A stretch of 64,000 nucleotides of DNA. Source: Bacteroidota bacterium. Lineage in GTDB: Bacteria; Bacteroidota; Bacteroidia; AKYH767-A; OLB10. A program made the translations under genes and the position numbers. The notes under the pieces are model-generated. The model saw only the letters and a program-made list of their open reading frames with translations, did not search any database and had not been told where the DNA came from. The stretch covers positions 1 to 64,000 of the forward strand of contig JADKFA010000019.1 in NCBI GenBank assembly GCA_016717725.1, written 5' to 3'. Positions 28,423-37,452 of this stretch are shown one piece after another; position 1 is the first letter of the stretch; each line of letters starts with the position of its first letter.

Positions 28423-29111
28423 GAGTAAAACGTACACTCGCAAATCCAGTTATGGTTTTATCAGACTTGAATGGAATAAAGAACGTATTAGATTTATGTA
28501 AAAATACAGGTGTTAAACGTGTTTATTATTCTTCAAGTTCTGAAGTGTATGGTGAGCCTGTTGAATTTCCTCAAAATGAACATACCACGCCACTGAATTC
28601 TCGATTGCCTTATGCTATTGTAAAGAATGTTGGTGAAGCTTATCTACGAGCTTATTTTCAAGAATTCGGTTTAGAATATACCATCTTCCGTTTCTTTAAT
28701 ACTTACGGTCCTAAGCAAAGTACCGACTTTGTAATGTCGAAATTCTTGGAAGCCGCTTTAGCAAATAAGGATATCACCATTTATGGAGACGGGAGTCAAA
28801 CAAGAACGTTCTGTTATATTGATGATAATATTGAAGCTTGCCTCAATGCGTTTTATCAAAATCTAATCGTTAACGATGTAGCCAATATTGGATCCGATTA
28901 TGAGATCACCATGCTCGATCTTGCAGATAAAATTATTAGGATTACAAAATCTTCTTCCAACATTGTTTTTCTTCCCGCATTGAAAGAAGGCGATATGACG
29001 CGTCGTTGCCCCGACATTTCATTGATGAAGGAATTACTTCAAAGAAAATTAACTCCGCTGGAAGTAGGTATTCAACGCCTCATCGATACTAAGCATTCCA
29101 TTACTGCATAA
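28416..29111 (+). CDS. NAD-dependent sugar-nucleotide epimerase/dehydratase, C-terminal fragment
   Basis: The larger part of an extended SDR that acts on nucleotide sugars. The catalytic region is VYYSSSSEVYGEP followed by RLPYAIVKNVGEAYLRAY, so the Y-x3-K pair is present. FRFFNTYGPKQSTDFVMSKF and TFCYIDDNIEACLNAF match UDP-glucuronate decarboxylase/dTDP-glucose 4,6-dehydratase relatives, but the exact substrate cannot be assigned. The stop overlaps the polyprenyl synthase start by one base (TAATG), suggesting translational coupling. Confidence 0.87.
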   Translation: MVGVKRTLANPVMVLSDLNGIKNVLDLCKNTGVKRVYYSSSSEVYGEPVEFPQNEHTTPLNSRLPYAIVKNVGEAYLRAYFQEFGLEYTIFRFFNTYGPKQSTDFVMSKFLEAALANKDITIYGDGSQTRTFCYIDDNIEACLNAFYQNLIVNDVANIGSDYEITMLDLADKIIRITKSSSNIVFLPALKEGDMTRRCPDISLMKELLQRKLTPLEVGIQRLIDTKHSITA

Positions 29112-30088
29112 TGACTGAACCTGTTGAACAACTTCAGAAGGAAGTAGAATTTCAACTGAGTCAACTCGATTTTCCTCAACAACCTGAATCGCTCTATGAT
29201 CCTCTGCGATACATGCTTTCGTTGGGAGGAAAAAGAATTCGACCCATTTTAGTTTTATTAGCCAATGATTTGTTTGCTGGAAAGAGGGAAAATGCTATGC
29301 CTGCCGCACTAGCCGTAGAAGTGTTTCATAATTTCACACTTCTGCATGATGATATTATGGATAAGGCACCTCTACGAAGAGGAAAGCCGACAGTTCATCA
29401 AAAATGGAATTCCAATATAGCAATTCTCTCCGGCGATGCAATGTTCGTGAAATCTTGTCAGCTAATTATGCAAACGCCAAATTCGGCTATGCCTGCCGTT
29501 ATGAATCTGTTTTTGAAAACAGCACTCGAAGTTTGCGAAGGACAACAATATGATATGGATTTCGAAAGCAGGAAGGATATTACCGTGGAGGAGTATCTCG
29601 AAATGATTAAACTAAAAACGGCTGTTCTGGTGGGAGCGTGTCTTGGAATTGGAGCTCAAATCGCAGAGGCAAGTGAGGAAGAAGTAAAACATATTTATGA
29701 TTTTGGTGTAAATCTCGGAATCGCTTTTCAACTACAAGATGATATTTTAGATGTGTATGGCAATGAACAAAAATTCGGCAAGCAAGTGGGTGGAGATATC
29801 ATAGCCAACAAAAAAACATTTTTATTACTCTCCGCATTAAAAAATGCTTCTGATCAAACAGCAGTCGAATTGCAAAAATGGTTGGAATATGATGGCACTG
29901 ATAATGCATCTAAAGTAAATGCAGTAAAAAATATTTACGAAATACTTTATGTAAAAGAATGCGCAGAAAAGAAGATGGATGAACTTTATGCGGAAGCACT
30001 TTCTCATCTCGACGCCCTGCCCATCAACCAAGAACGAACCGCTGCATTACGAAAACTTTCGTCTATGCTCATGCTCCGCGAAAGCTGA
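29111..30088 (+). CDS. Polyprenyl (isoprenoid) diphosphate synthase
   Basis: A 325-residue all-alpha trans-prenyltransferase that condenses isopentenyl diphosphate with an allylic diphosphate. The first aspartate-rich motif DDIMD is at residues 80-84, followed by RRGKPTVH, and the second, DDILD, is at 210-214 within FQLQDDILDVYG. GGKRIRPILVLL binds the IPP diphosphate. Phe at position 75, five residues before DDIMD, suggests a short to medium chain product, but this is only an inference. It is probably co-transcribed with the epimerase upstream. Confidence 0.92.
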   Translation: MTEPVEQLQKEVEFQLSQLDFPQQPESLYDPLRYMLSLGGKRIRPILVLLANDLFAGKRENAMPAALAVEVFHNFTLLHDDIMDKAPLRRGKPTVHQKWNSNIAILSGDAMFVKSCQLIMQTPNSAMPAVMNLFLKTALEVCEGQQYDMDFESRKDITVEEYLEMIKLKTAVLVGACLGIGAQIAEASEEEVKHIYDFGVNLGIAFQLQDDILDVYGNEQKFGKQVGGDIIANKKTFLLLSALKNASDQTAVELQKWLEYDGTDNASKVNAVKNIYEILYVKECAEKKMDELYAEALSHLDALPINQERTAALRKLSSMLMLRES

Positions 30089-30166
30089 GATGTTAATTAA
30101 GAATTAAGAATTCAGAATTCAGAATTTAATTTCAGTCTCGAAAGCGATCAATCCAACAACCAACAT

Positions 30167-31252
30167 CTAAAAGCTAGAAGCCATTTCCGGTCTTCCTAGC
30201 TCACGCAAATGTTTTATATGCGCTCCAATTGCAGAAAGTACCGTTGGATATTCAATGTACTTCACATTAAACTCCTGACAAGTTTCCTTTACTAATTTGC
30301 TGATCGCAGGGTAATGAATATGTGAAACTCGAGGAAACAAATGATGCTCCACCTGAAAATTTAATCCACCCATAAACCAACTTACAATTTTGTTTTTCGT
30401 TGCAAAGTTTGCAGTAGTATGTACTTGATGTAATGCCCATTCTTCTTCTATTTTATTAGAATCAGGATCAGGAATTGGGAATTGACAATCACCCACAACG
30501 TGCGCTAACTGAAACACAACTGCAATGGTTAATCCAGTTACAAACAAGATAACGCTGTAACCGACAATCGTTGCAATCCATCCTTTTAAAAATACTGGCA
30601 GACCAATAAACAGCGCTAGGTAACTTAATTTGGTAATCCAGAATCCAAAATGTTCTGAAAGTTTCATTTTACGAATTGGCGTTGGACCAATCTTACGTGT
30701 AAAGTACTTATGAAAATCCATCCAAAAAATCCACATGAAGTAAGTGGCTCCGTAAAGTAGAAACCAGTACACATGTTGGAAACGATGAAACCAATATCTT
30801 TCTTGTTGCTCATTAACACGCATGAATGGCTTTACATCAATATCATCATCTACACCTTCAATATTCGTGAATGTATGATGTACAATATTGTGTTTTACTT
30901 TCCACATAAAACTTGAACCGCCCATTAGATTCAATGAGTACGACATTATTTTATTAACGCGTTTGTTAGTAGAATAGGAGTCGTGCGCTCCATCGTGCAT
31001 TACATTGAAACCAATACTCGCAAAAGTTAATCCCATGAGAGCACAAAAAACAATCGACAACCATACTGGTAGAGTAGCAAATACCAATACTGAGTAAACT
31101 AGGATGGCTATTGAAACTAATATAATGGTTTTGGTAAATAGCTTTATATTTCCAGTTGGCTTAATTTTTTCCTCTTTGAAATAATTATCAATGCGCTCAC
31201 GCAATGCATCGAAGAAAGGACTGGTTCTGTTGTTGAAGGTTATCTTTGACAT
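30167..31252 (-). CDS. Membrane fatty acid desaturase
   Basis: A 361-residue integral membrane di-iron desaturase. The three histidine boxes are HDGAH (86-90), HNIVHH (121-126) and QVEHH (300-304). The Gln in place of His in the third box is typical of front-end and linoleoyl-type desaturases, though without the fused cytochrome b5. Hydrophobic segments flank the boxes. It introduces a double bond into acyl chains using electrons from ferredoxin or cytochrome b5-like donors. The ATG at 31252 is preferred to the TTG at 31264, which overlaps the promoter element. Confidence 0.9.
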   Translation of the reverse strand: MSKITFNNRTSPFFDALRERIDNYFKEEKIKPTGNIKLFTKTIILVSIAILVYSVLVFATLPVWLSIVFCALMGLTFASIGFNVMHDGAHDSYSTNKRVNKIMSYSLNLMGGSSFMWKVKHNIVHHTFTNIEGVDDDIDVKPFMRVNEQQERYWFHRFQHVYWFLLYGATYFMWIFWMDFHKYFTRKIGPTPIRKMKLSEHFGFWITKLSYLALFIGLPVFLKGWIATIVGYSVILFVTGLTIAVVFQLAHVVGDCQFPIPDPDSNKIEEEWALHQVHTTANFATKNKIVSWFMGGLNFQVEHHLFPRVSHIHYPAISKLVKETCQEFNVKYIEYPTVLSAIGAHIKHLRELGRPEMASSF

Positions 31253-31261
31253 ATTCGAGTA

Positions 31262-31269
31262 CAAAAATA
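31262..31269 (-). promoter_or_regulatory. -7 promoter element for the desaturase
   Basis: TATTTTTG on the minus strand ends 9 nt before the ATG at 31252. Confidence 0.55.
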
Positions 31270-31616
31270 CTTACAAGTGACCATATAAACCTGGTGTATT
31301 AAATGAATTCACAATTATTTATTGATAATCAATTAGATAGCAATAATGATGTTCGTCATTTCAGCTCTCTTTATTCAGTTAATCCATGATTATTAAAGCC
31401 TCTAGCTTCACCCTGAGCAAAGTCGAAGGGTGCTTCTAGGTTCTATCTCTTAGCTTCTATACGCGAAGCCTCGCGACCAAAACCTGTCTCGCAGAACTGC
31501 GGTCGCGAAGCCTCGCGACTAACATCCAAAATCTAACATCCAAAATCTAACATCCAACATCTAACATCCAACATCCAACATCTAACATCCAACATCCAAC
31601 ATCTAACATCCTACCA
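31270..31616. repeat. Non-coding spacer with ATCTAACATCCA tandem repeats
   Basis: No gene. 31518-31612 is a tandem run of CTAACATCCAAAATC / CTAACATCCAACATC units, the same family as 14427-14472. 31450-31515 contains GCGAAGCCTCGCGAC twice, with TCTCGCAGAACTGCGGTCGC between. The repeats stop directly at the 3' end of the next gene. Confidence 0.7.
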
Positions 31617-33114
31617 CTACACCTCAAATTTCACTAAAAACAATCTCTTCTTCGTCACTGCAGGTACAATAAAAGTATTTTCGTCTACTTGCTTTCCGGC
31701 TCTTGGTAAAATGGAAATGCTATCACTCTTTTTACTAATTTTTTTTACTTTTCATTTCTCCTTTTGGATCAATTGAATTTCCAGTGATTTCATTGCTTCT
31801 GCCAATGTCATTATTGAATACAATGGTTAATTCTTCAGGAGTTAAGATGGTATTAAAGGATGAATATAAACCTTCATCATCCATCGAAGTTTGCTCTTTT
31901 CTGATCAACTGACTCCAATGAATACTTCCATCTGCATTTACAGAGAGTGTGAGTATGTTGTCAAAGTGAAATTCAATTCTTCGATTAAATGTTTGTGTGA
32001 AGTAATCGTAAAAATTATATTCGCTGAGATAGGCAGCTTCTGCAATAATAATCGCTCCACCATCATTTCTAGGAATTACATTTCGAATGGGATAACTTAT
32101 TAAGCTAGCTCCCGTACCCGTATTTCTTTGTCCGATGAATTTTAATTGGGCTTCATTGTTTAATTTACCACTATTAATTTTTAATTCATTACCACCATTT
32201 AATCCAAGTGTTGCATAGAGTAAACTCGCTCCAGCAAATGAAGTTTGGTCAGAGTAGAATCCAGTTACAATGGCTTGGTTATTGATTTTATCAATGACCA
32301 ATGCCGCTTCATTCATGTATTGATCTACTCGATTGAAATCATATTCTTTCATTTTGTTTGCGACCTTATTTACATGAAAAATTTTATACTGTCGCAATCT
32401 GTTTTTCTTGCTTTCTGAAACTTCTTTTGTAAAACCAAGAAATAATAAGTCTTCCGAATTGCTGATTGCAAATTCGCTCAACTCCGCATTTTTTGCTGAA
32501 TAATTTATTTCCGATTTAAATTGGTACGATACCTTGAAAGAATCATTCACACAGGCATAATGAATTTGAATGTTTCCATTTCCAGATTCTTCCATGGCAA
32601 CGCCCATAAATCGGCGATTAGGTGAAATAACCAAACGCGGTTTAGAGAGATCAGATGATTTTTGAATGGTACTCGAGTATATTTTCAAGCCACTAACTTC
32701 CGTTTCTCCTTTTGAATTTAAAACACTCATGAAAAGTTGAATCTCCCCACTCGAACGCGTTTGCATACTGGAAATGATTACCGGTTTTTCGTTGAAGAAT
32801 CCAATGCTTTCTAAAGAACCACCTGAGGGAATTGCGTCAACGGTTTTTCTCCACTTCGGTTGTAGGTTATATCCAAAATAGCTAAGTTCATATTTCCTCG
32901 TTCGTAATCCAAAGCGATCTCTACTCGTTTCTAAGGACAGGTTGCTCATTAAAATATATACACCTTCTTCGTCTTGTCCAATAACTTTCGCATAGTCGAA
33001 ACCGTTATTGTCGATGTTGTCTGCAGAAATTAGAATGGTCTGCGCCCAACTCATGGTAGATAGACTAAATAAAAATAGGAGAAGGAAATATTTCAAGATT
33101 GATTTCATATTCAT
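31617..33114 (-). CDS. Exported protein of unknown function, frameshifted near its 3' end
   Basis: The uninterrupted frame (31735-33114) gives 459 residues with a signal peptide ending near SWAQ. The mature part is beta-rich and resembles the propeller-like proteins of unknown function common in Bacteroidota, for example NNGFDYAKVIGQDEEGVYILMSN and YPIRNVIPRNDGGAIIIAEAAY. The frame stops after MKSKKN, but in the next register coding continues as ISKKSDSISILPRAGKQVDENTFIVPAVTKKRLFLVKFEV and ends at 31617. The slip coincides with a run of eight T on the + strand at 31739-31746; removing one would join the parts (about 498 residues). It is the last gene of a gldB-MBL-hypothetical operon, 2 bp after the MBL stop. 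Confidence 0.75.
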
Positions 33115-33116
33115 CT

Positions 33117-33764
33117 TTAAGAATGCTCAACTAAAAATGGATTGTTTACTTTTTCAAATTCAATACTGGTTTCTGGTCCATGACCTGGATAAACAATAGT
33201 TTTCCCTGGTAATGTGAATAGTTTTTCTTTTATACTTAGAAGTAATGTTTCTGTGTCTCCTCCCGGTAAATCAGTTCGACCTATACTCTGTGAAAATAAT
33301 ACATCTCCGCCAATTAATACATCGCTTTCTTTATGCCAAAAACAAATGCTTCCCGGACTATGTCCTGGTACATGAATCATATTAAGTTGACAATTTCCAA
33401 ATTTTATGGTAGAGCCTTCTTTTAAATTTGTAATAGGCGTAGGGGAGGCCTCCATAAATATTCCGTAAACCTGACCGTACTGCAAACACGCTGCAAGTAA
33501 TTTTTCTTCTAACTCGTGAATCTGGGGTTGAAGATGAAATGCGTCTCCCACAAATTTATTCCCCAATACATGGTCAATATGGCAATGTGTATTGAGTAAG
33601 TGAACAGGCTTTAACTTTTGTGAGTGTATAAAATTGAAAAGTTCTTCTTTCTCTTCAGGATCATAACAACCAGGATCAATGATAACGCATTCCAATGTTT
33701 CATCATATAAAATATATGTATTTTCCTGAAACGGATTAAAGGTGAAGCGTGCAATTTTCATCAT
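33117..33764 (-). CDS. MBL-fold metallo-hydrolase (glyoxalase II-like)
   Basis: A 215-residue metallo-beta-lactamase-fold hydrolase. The metal motif is THCHIDHVLGN (HxHxDH), followed by HVPGHSPGSICF, GDVLFSQSIGRTDLPGGD and the final ligand in VYPGHGPET. The compact size and the RTDLPGGD motif match the YcbL/type II glyoxalase-like group rather than true lactamases. It probably hydrolyses a thioester such as S-lactoylglutathione-like adducts. Its ATG overlaps the gldB stop by 4 bp (ATGA). Confidence 0.9.
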   Translation of the reverse strand: MMKIARFTFNPFQENTYILYDETLECVIIDPGCYDPEEKEELFNFIHSQKLKPVHLLNTHCHIDHVLGNKFVGDAFHLQPQIHELEEKLLAACLQYGQVYGIFMEASPTPITNLKEGSTIKFGNCQLNMIHVPGHSPGSICFWHKESDVLIGGDVLFSQSIGRTDLPGGDTETLLLSIKEKLFTLPGKTIVYPGHGPETSIEFEKVNNPFLVEHS

Positions 33765-34825
33765 GATAATTTACTCTTTTTTGGTTTGTACCCTGATTTC
33801 GAAAGTATAGATTGCGCATCTTTTTCCATAAATAATTGTAATAAATTGGTCTTTGGATGCTCTTGCATATACGATCGAATAATCTGCCACCCAATGAATG
33901 CTCCAAGACGCGCAGGCGACTCTTTAGGAAATCCATTGGTGCTATTTCCATCGTGAATATACTTCAAATAAACTTTTGGATTGATGTTGTACAGTAAATC
34001 TTGTTCAATAAAGAATGACCAGATTTGCTCCTCATTTTCATTCGCCCAACTAAGTTGAGCAGGGGAATATCCTAATTTAATAGTATCGGGAGTTTCAGGA
34101 GAGAGTACATCCATGGCATATAAAATCTTACCTTGAAAAAGCATCTGTGCTAAACAATTTTTTTGCGAGCTATCATCTAAAAATTCGCTTTCGAGCCATC
34201 CTTTCATCATGTCATTCACAATGTATTCAGGCTCCAGTTTTTTCATCATGTACATGGGTAACTGAAGACTTGGATAGTATTTATAATTCTGCCCCAAATA
34301 AAAATGTAACCCAACGCCTAATGTACTATCCATGGTCATGATGTTACTACTAAATGGGGAAATGTAAGTCATAATAGCAGGAATTTTCTTTCCTGGAAAC
34401 GCAATCTTATATCGTTCAAATGCTAAGGTTAATTCTTTTTCTAACCATGCTAGATCACCAAACTCGTTTTGGCAATCCATAAATATTTCATGGATGTATT
34501 GGTCTTTTAAGTATTGATTAAGGTTATTCGCAATTTCAACATCCAACGGTTTTCTCTTGCTCGGTGGAACGATGGCGGCCAATTGTACACACCAAAGCTC
34601 AAAAAAATCTCCGTATTTCAACCGTAACTCTCTGATTTTAGCAGTGTCGACAGCTTGATCCTTTGACATTAATTCAGCTTCGAAACGAATGATTTTTAAA
34701 GGTGGGATTTCTTCAGTAATCTCAATAGGCTCAGGACGTTTTTCGTCTTTTCCATTTTGTCCACAACCATAAGTCAATAATATCATGGTGAAAAAATAGA
34801 ATCCTAGTTTGATTTTGTTTATCAT
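33761..34825 (-). CDS. gldB: Gliding motility lipoprotein GldB-like
   Basis: A 354-residue lipoprotein: signal MINKIKLGFYFFTMILLTYGC with the lipidated Cys at 21. The body resembles the GldB family: KIIRFEAELMS, TYISPFSSNIMTMDSTLGVGLHFYLGQNYKYYP, PEYIVNDMMKGWLE and SPARLGAFIGWQIIRSYM. GldB is needed for gliding and is linked to type IX secretion in Flavobacterium, where it lies near nadE; nadE is indeed about 750 bp away here. The start lies only 21 bp from the divergent PorT-like gene. It heads an operon with the MBL-fold hydrolase and the protein ending at 31617. Confidence 0.8.
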   Translation of the reverse strand: MINKIKLGFYFFTMILLTYGCGQNGKDEKRPEPIEITEEIPPLKIIRFEAELMSKDQAVDTAKIRELRLKYGDFFELWCVQLAAIVPPSKRKPLDVEIANNLNQYLKDQYIHEIFMDCQNEFGDLAWLEKELTLAFERYKIAFPGKKIPAIMTYISPFSSNIMTMDSTLGVGLHFYLGQNYKYYPSLQLPMYMMKKLEPEYIVNDMMKGWLESEFLDDSSQKNCLAQMLFQGKILYAMDVLSPETPDTIKLGYSPAQLSWANENEEQIWSFFIEQDLLYNINPKVYLKYIHDGNSTNGFPKESPARLGAFIGWQIIRSYMQEHPKTNLLQLFMEKDAQSILSKSGYKPKKSKLS

Positions 34826-34846
34826 TGTACTACTAATCTAAAGGTT

Positions 34847-35488
34847 ATGCGCAAACTTATATTAATTTTAATTATTGGCTTCTTTTTACCTGTCTTAACG
34901 AAGGCACAAGATCAGAAATTTCATTTCGGTTTTAAAATCACACCCAGTATGGCGTGGATTAAGCCCGATCAAAAAAGTATTGAACGCGTAGGGTATCGAC
35001 TTGGTTTTAACTACGGTGCTCAAACGGAATTTCGCCTTTCCGATAATTATGCTATTGTAACAGGTGCGCAAGTGGCTTACCGCAGTGGTAAGTTGAGTTT
35101 TGATGCAGGCAAAGATAGTCTTGGAAACAATCTTTCGGATCCTACTGTTATTTATAAAGTTCAATATGTTGAAATTCCTATCTGTTTGAAGATGTTGACG
35201 AATCAATTTAACAAAATTCGTTATTATGGCCAATTTGGTTTCGGAACTGGAATGCGCATTAGGGCTCTGAAAGAAACCGAAGTAGAAGATAAAATTGATG
35301 CAAAAAAGGATATCAATTTCCTAAATGTGAGTATGATTATTGGTGCTGGAGTAGAATATGAAATTAGCGGTTCAACGGTCGCTTTTGGTGGAATTGAGTT
35401 TAATAACGGATTTGTTGATATTATTGATGGCAATACTGGAAAAGCATTTTCAAATTTCCTTGGATTGAATGTCGGTATATTGTTCTGA
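34847..35488 (+). CDS. PorT-family outer-membrane beta-barrel protein
   Basis: A 213-residue exported protein with a signal peptide ending near TKAQ. The mature part is an eight-strand-like barrel: FHFGFKITPSMAWIKPD, RLGFNYGAQTEFRLSDNYAIVTGAQVAYRSG, VQYVEIPICLKML, RYYGQFGFGTGMRIRA and the final FLGLNVGILF. This matches the PorT/SprT-like family, whose founding member takes part in type IX secretion; many paralogues have no known role, so I do not give a gene symbol. Divergent from gldB and upstream of nadE, it fits a gliding/T9SS neighbourhood. Confidence 0.75.
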   Translation: MRKLILILIIGFFLPVLTKAQDQKFHFGFKITPSMAWIKPDQKSIERVGYRLGFNYGAQTEFRLSDNYAIVTGAQVAYRSGKLSFDAGKDSLGNNLSDPTVIYKVQYVEIPICLKMLTNQFNKIRYYGQFGFGTGMRIRALKETEVEDKIDAKKDINFLNVSMIIGAGVEYEISGSTVAFGGIEFNNGFVDIIDGNTGKAFSNFLGLNVGILF

Positions 35489-35562
35489 TAACGAGTAGTT
35501 ACCAAAATACAGGGTTGTGGTCTTAAGGATTCACAACCTTTTTTATGCCCTTTCTATTTACG

Positions 35563-35570
35563 TACCTTTG
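35563..35570 (+). promoter_or_regulatory. -7 promoter element for nadE
   Basis: TACCTTTG matches TAnnTTTG and ends 5 nt before the ATG at 35576, predicting a leaderless nadE transcript. Confidence 0.65.
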
Positions 35571-35575
35571 CCCCA

Positions 35576-35989
35576 ATGAAAATTGCGCTCTCTCAGCTGA
35601 ATTTCCGTATCGGTAATTTTACTTATAATACGTCGCGAATAGTAGATGAAATTGAAAAGGCCGAAAAGGACGAAGTCGATCTTCTCGTTTTTGCGGAATT
35701 AGCCGTTTGTGGGTATCCACCTCTCGATTTTCTGGATTATTCCCATTTTATTGATCGGTGTAGAGAAAGCATCTTAATTATTGCAGAACGTTGTAATAAA
35801 GTAACAGTAATCATTGGCGCCCCTGCATTTAATGCAGATCCAAAGGGTAAGAATCTTTTAATTCAGCTTATGTTTTGGCGGATAGAAAAATACAGCAAAT
35901 CGTTCATAAGACGCTGCTCCCAACTTATGATGTCTTTGATGAGTATCGCTGGTTTGAATCGAATCGTGAATTTAAATGTATCGAAGTAA
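35576..35989 (+). CDS. nadE: Glutamine-dependent NAD+ synthetase, N-terminal fragment before frameshift
   Basis: The N-terminal nitrilase-type glutaminase part: MKIALSQLNFRIGNF, then LLVFAELAVCGYPPLDFL with the catalytic Glu, and VTVIIGAP. Homology stops at GKNL; the expected continuation FNSAYVLADRKIQQ appears one base out of register. The run CTTTTA at 35855-35860 is one T short. Restoring it gives a continuous enzyme of about 551 residues. The remaining ~40 residues of this frame are out-of-frame translation. Confidence 0.88.
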   Translation: MKIALSQLNFRIGNFTYNTSRIVDEIEKAEKDEVDLLVFAELAVCGYPPLDFLDYSHFIDRCRESILIIAERCNKVTVIIGAPAFNADPKGKNLLIQLMFWRIEKYSKSFIRRCSQLMMSLMSIAGLNRIVNLNVSK

Positions 35990-37227
35990 AGGGAGTTCGT
36001 ATAGCCCTCACCGTATGTGAAGATCTTTGGAATATCGATGAGGATCCTCTCTATACTTTTTGGCCGATGAAGGAATTGATTCAACAGAATCCACAACTGA
36101 TGATCAATATCGCCGCCTCTCCATTTTCAGACCAACACGCTGAAAATCGAAAGGCAATTTTAATAAAGAATGTAAAAGAATATCATCTCCCACTTTTATA
36201 TGTAAATCATGTAGGCGCTCAAACCGATTTGTTGTTTGATGGTGGTTCGATGTTGATTGACTCGAATGGAAATGTTCAACATGAACTTCTCTATTTTCAG
36301 GAAGATTATGTTGCTTGTGAATTTAATGCAGTAACACAAAAATTTTCAAATCTAAATAATGAGATTCCTACATCCATTCCCTCTGAAAGAATAGAAAGAA
36401 TTTATCAAGGATTGGTGATGGGTGTACGCGATTATTTTGAAAAGATGGGTTTTGTAAAAGCAATCCTCGGACTCAGTGGTGGTATTGATTCTGCATTGGT
36501 ATTGGCTCTCGCCTGTGAAGCATTGGGTGCAAAAAATGTGCATGCTGTTTTAATGCCCTCCGAATTTTCTAGTGATCATTCTATAGATGATTCAGTGATG
36601 ATGGCGGAGAAGATAGGATGTACGCATGAAATTATGCCTATCATCCCTATGTACGATTCGTTTTTAAATGCGCTGAAAGCAGATTTTGATGGTACTCCCT
36701 TTAATGTGGCTGAAGAAAATATTCAAGCGCGTATCCGTGGATTAATTTTGATGGCCCTTTCCAATAAGTTTGGTTATATTCTCTTAAATACAAGTAATAA
36801 AAGTGAACTCGCTGTTGGTTATGGAACGTTGTATGGCGATATGTGTGGAGGCTTGTCTGTCATTGGTGATCTTTATAAGATGGATGTGTATGCACTATCA
36901 AAATTTGTGAATCGAGATCATGAAATCATTCCGAATTCAATCCTCACAAAAGCACCTTCTGCAGAGTTACGCCCCGATCAGTTCGATAGCGACTCCCTTC
37001 CTCCTTACGAAGTGTTAGATGCTATTTTACATCGTTACATAGAGGAACAAAAAGGTCCCGACAAAATTATTAAAGAAGGTTTCGACGAAGCTCTCGTTTA
37101 CCGCATTTTGAAAATGGTAAATAATAATGAATGGAAAAGATTTCAATTCGCTCCCGTCTTACGCGTTACCTCAAAAGCATTTGGTAGAGGAAGGAGAATG
37201 CCGCTCGTTGCTAAATACTTAGGGTAG
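35875..37227 (+). CDS. nadE: Glutamine-dependent NAD+ synthetase, main C-terminal fragment
   Basis: The rest of the glutaminase domain (KTLLPTYDVFDEYRWFE with the Lys, ALTVCEDLWN with the nucleophile Cys) and the complete ammonia-dependent synthetase domain: ILGLSGGIDSALVLALACEALG (PP-loop ATP site), LLNTSNKSELAVGYGTLYGDMCGGLSVIGDLYK and KAPSAELRPDQ. The enzyme converts deamido-NAD to NAD+. Translation from the TTG at 35875 is not meaningful by itself; the piece belongs to the frame starting at 35576. Confidence 0.9.
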   Translation: MADRKIQQIVHKTLLPTYDVFDEYRWFESNREFKCIEVKGVRIALTVCEDLWNIDEDPLYTFWPMKELIQQNPQLMINIAASPFSDQHAENRKAILIKNVKEYHLPLLYVNHVGAQTDLLFDGGSMLIDSNGNVQHELLYFQEDYVACEFNAVTQKFSNLNNEIPTSIPSERIERIYQGLVMGVRDYFEKMGFVKAILGLSGGIDSALVLALACEALGAKNVHAVLMPSEFSSDHSIDDSVMMAEKIGCTHEIMPIIPMYDSFLNALKADFDGTPFNVAEENIQARIRGLILMALSNKFGYILLNTSNKSELAVGYGTLYGDMCGGLSVIGDLYKMDVYALSKFVNRDHEIIPNSILTKAPSAELRPDQFDSDSLPPYEVLDAILHRYIEEQKGPDKIIKEGFDEALVYRILKMVNNNEWKRFQFAPVLRVTSKAFGRGRRMPLVAKYLG

Positions 37228-37452
37228 AGTAGGAGTCCCGATAGCTATCGGGACGGAGAGTAGGAGAATAGGAGAATCGGAGAGTGGGAGAGAAGCACTG
37301 TGAGAGTGAAAGAATTTTCGAATCCATCATTCAAATAATCCACCTATCCACCAATCCACCAATCCACCATCCCGATAGCTATCGGGACACCAATTTACCA
37401 ATTTACCAATTTACCATCCCGATAGCTATCGGGACACCAACTCACCAATTCC
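37228..37452. repeat. Spacer with three GATAGCTATC palindromes and short tandem repeats
   Basis: The perfect palindrome TCCCGATAGCTATCGGGA occurs at 37236-37253, 37370-37387 and 37417-37434. Between the copies are runs of AGGAGAATAGGAG type (37255-37290) and of CCACCAATCCACCAATCCACC and CCAATTTACCAATTTACC type. No gene is seen. It separates the convergent nadE and korB genes. Confidence 0.85.
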
